A DNA stretch of 64,000 nt from AP-15 sp963788085 (GTDB taxonomy: Bacteria; Pseudomonadota; Alphaproteobacteria; ATCC43930; CGMCC-115725): positions 1 through 64,000 of the forward strand of contig CAWBFS010000049.1 in the NCBI GenBank assembly GCA_963788085.1, given 5' to 3'. How positions within the stretch are numbered: position 1 is the first letter of the stretch; every line of letters starts with the position of its first letter. A program made the translations under genes and the position numbers. The notes beneath the pieces were generated by a model, which did no database searches, was not told the origin of the DNA, and saw nothing but the letters and a program-made list of their open reading frames with translations. Below, one piece after another: positions 63,775 through 64,000 of the stretch.

Positions 63775-64000
63775 GAGGGAAGCTAGTCGCGGCGCTTCTG
63801 ATCGGTTCCGCGATATTCGCCGGCGGGCCCAGCCGAGCCGATGAGACGATCACGCTCGCCTCGACGACTTCGGTCGAGAATTCGGGTCTCCTCGCGCACA
63901 TCCTCCCCGAATTCACCAAGGAAACGGGGATCACAGTGCGCGTCCTCGCCCAAGGCACCGGCCAGGCGCTGGCGACGGCGGCGCATGGCGATGCCGATCT
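63764..64000 (+). CDS. tupA: Tungstate-type ABC transporter substrate-binding protein (partial)
   Basis: The first 79 residues are present before the window ends. A signal peptide (VAALLIGSAIFAGGPSRA) precedes ITLASTTSVENSGLLAHILP, the usual oxyanion-binding start of TupA-type proteins, and VRVLAQGTGQALATAAHGDA. A strong ggaggagg site precedes the ATG at 63764. It would bind tungstate in the periplasm and pass it to TupB. The ATPase gene is expected beyond the edge. Confidence 0.85.

Noticed and set aside
1..64000. CRISPR arrays, prophage structural genes, rRNA genes, replication origin
   Set aside because: No regularly spaced repeats, phage morphogenesis genes, rRNA sequences or DnaA-box clusters were seen.

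Overview
The window looks like a chromosomal segment of a high-GC alphaproteobacterium, probably a Rhodospirillales- or Hyphomicrobiales-like soil organism. The reasons are the unbroken rpsB-tsf-pyrH-frr-uppS-cdsA-dxr-rseP-bamA-skp-lpxD-fabZ-lpxA-lpxI-lpxB order, with LpxI rather than LpxH as the UDP-diacylglucosamine pyrophosphatase, the tolQ-tolR-tolA-tolB-pal-cpoB-tilS-ftsH-glmM order, and the general protein style. Species cannot be named from sequence alone.

Layout. 0-6 kb: accessory genes (berberine-bridge-type flavin oxidase, vanadium-dependent haloperoxidase, GNAT fragment, tartrate/D-malate dehydrogenase-like enzyme) between decayed genes (amidohydrolase, adenylate-cyclase C-terminus) and a dispersed repeat. 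6-20 kb: core block on the minus strand (yebC, ruvCAB, tolQRAB-pal-cpoB, tilS, ftsH, glmM, thiD). 20-34 kb: accessory metabolic genes (LLM flavin oxidoreductase, MetX-like hydrolase, two small alpha-beta barrel proteins, agarase-like glycoside hydrolase, purM, TauD dioxygenase, aldo/keto reductase, two FMN-dependent 2-hydroxyacid dehydrogenases, MFS transporter, gloA), with REP-like palindromes and many single-base frameshifts. 34-49 kb: lipid A, envelope and translation operon on the minus strand, tightly packed with repeated ATGA overlaps. 49-53.8 kb: D-aminoacylase-like amidohydrolase, rRNA pseudouridine synthase, rsmD, a membrane protein and an aldo/keto reductase. From 53.8 kb: tRNA-Ser(GGA), an integrase remnant and a group II intron 5' fragment. 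These are followed by a [NiFe]-hydrogenase maturation cluster (hypF-hypC-hypD-hypE divergent from hypA), an outer-membrane barrel, a dihaem cytochrome c, an AraC regulator and the start of a tungstate-type ABC transporter (tupBA).

How the genes work together. The Tol-Pal genes, the BAM/Skp/RseP genes and the lipid A genes build and maintain the outer membrane; ftsH, glmM and uppS tie in proteolysis and wall precursor supply. The hyp genes assemble the NiFe(CN)2CO centre of a hydrogenase whose structural genes, and hypB, are not in the window. The neighbouring tungstate-type transporter, the cytochrome and a candidate FNR/FixK box suggest an anaerobic or microaerobic redox module, possibly on an element integrated at tRNA-Ser.

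Quality note. About 28 single-base frameshifts can be located in 13 genes, and about 24 of them look like one-base insertions. They hit essential genes (lpxB, ruvA) as well as accessory ones, and removing them restores full-length reading frames. I read most of them as sequence errors. The amidohydrolase, cyclase and integrase remnants are more likely real decay.
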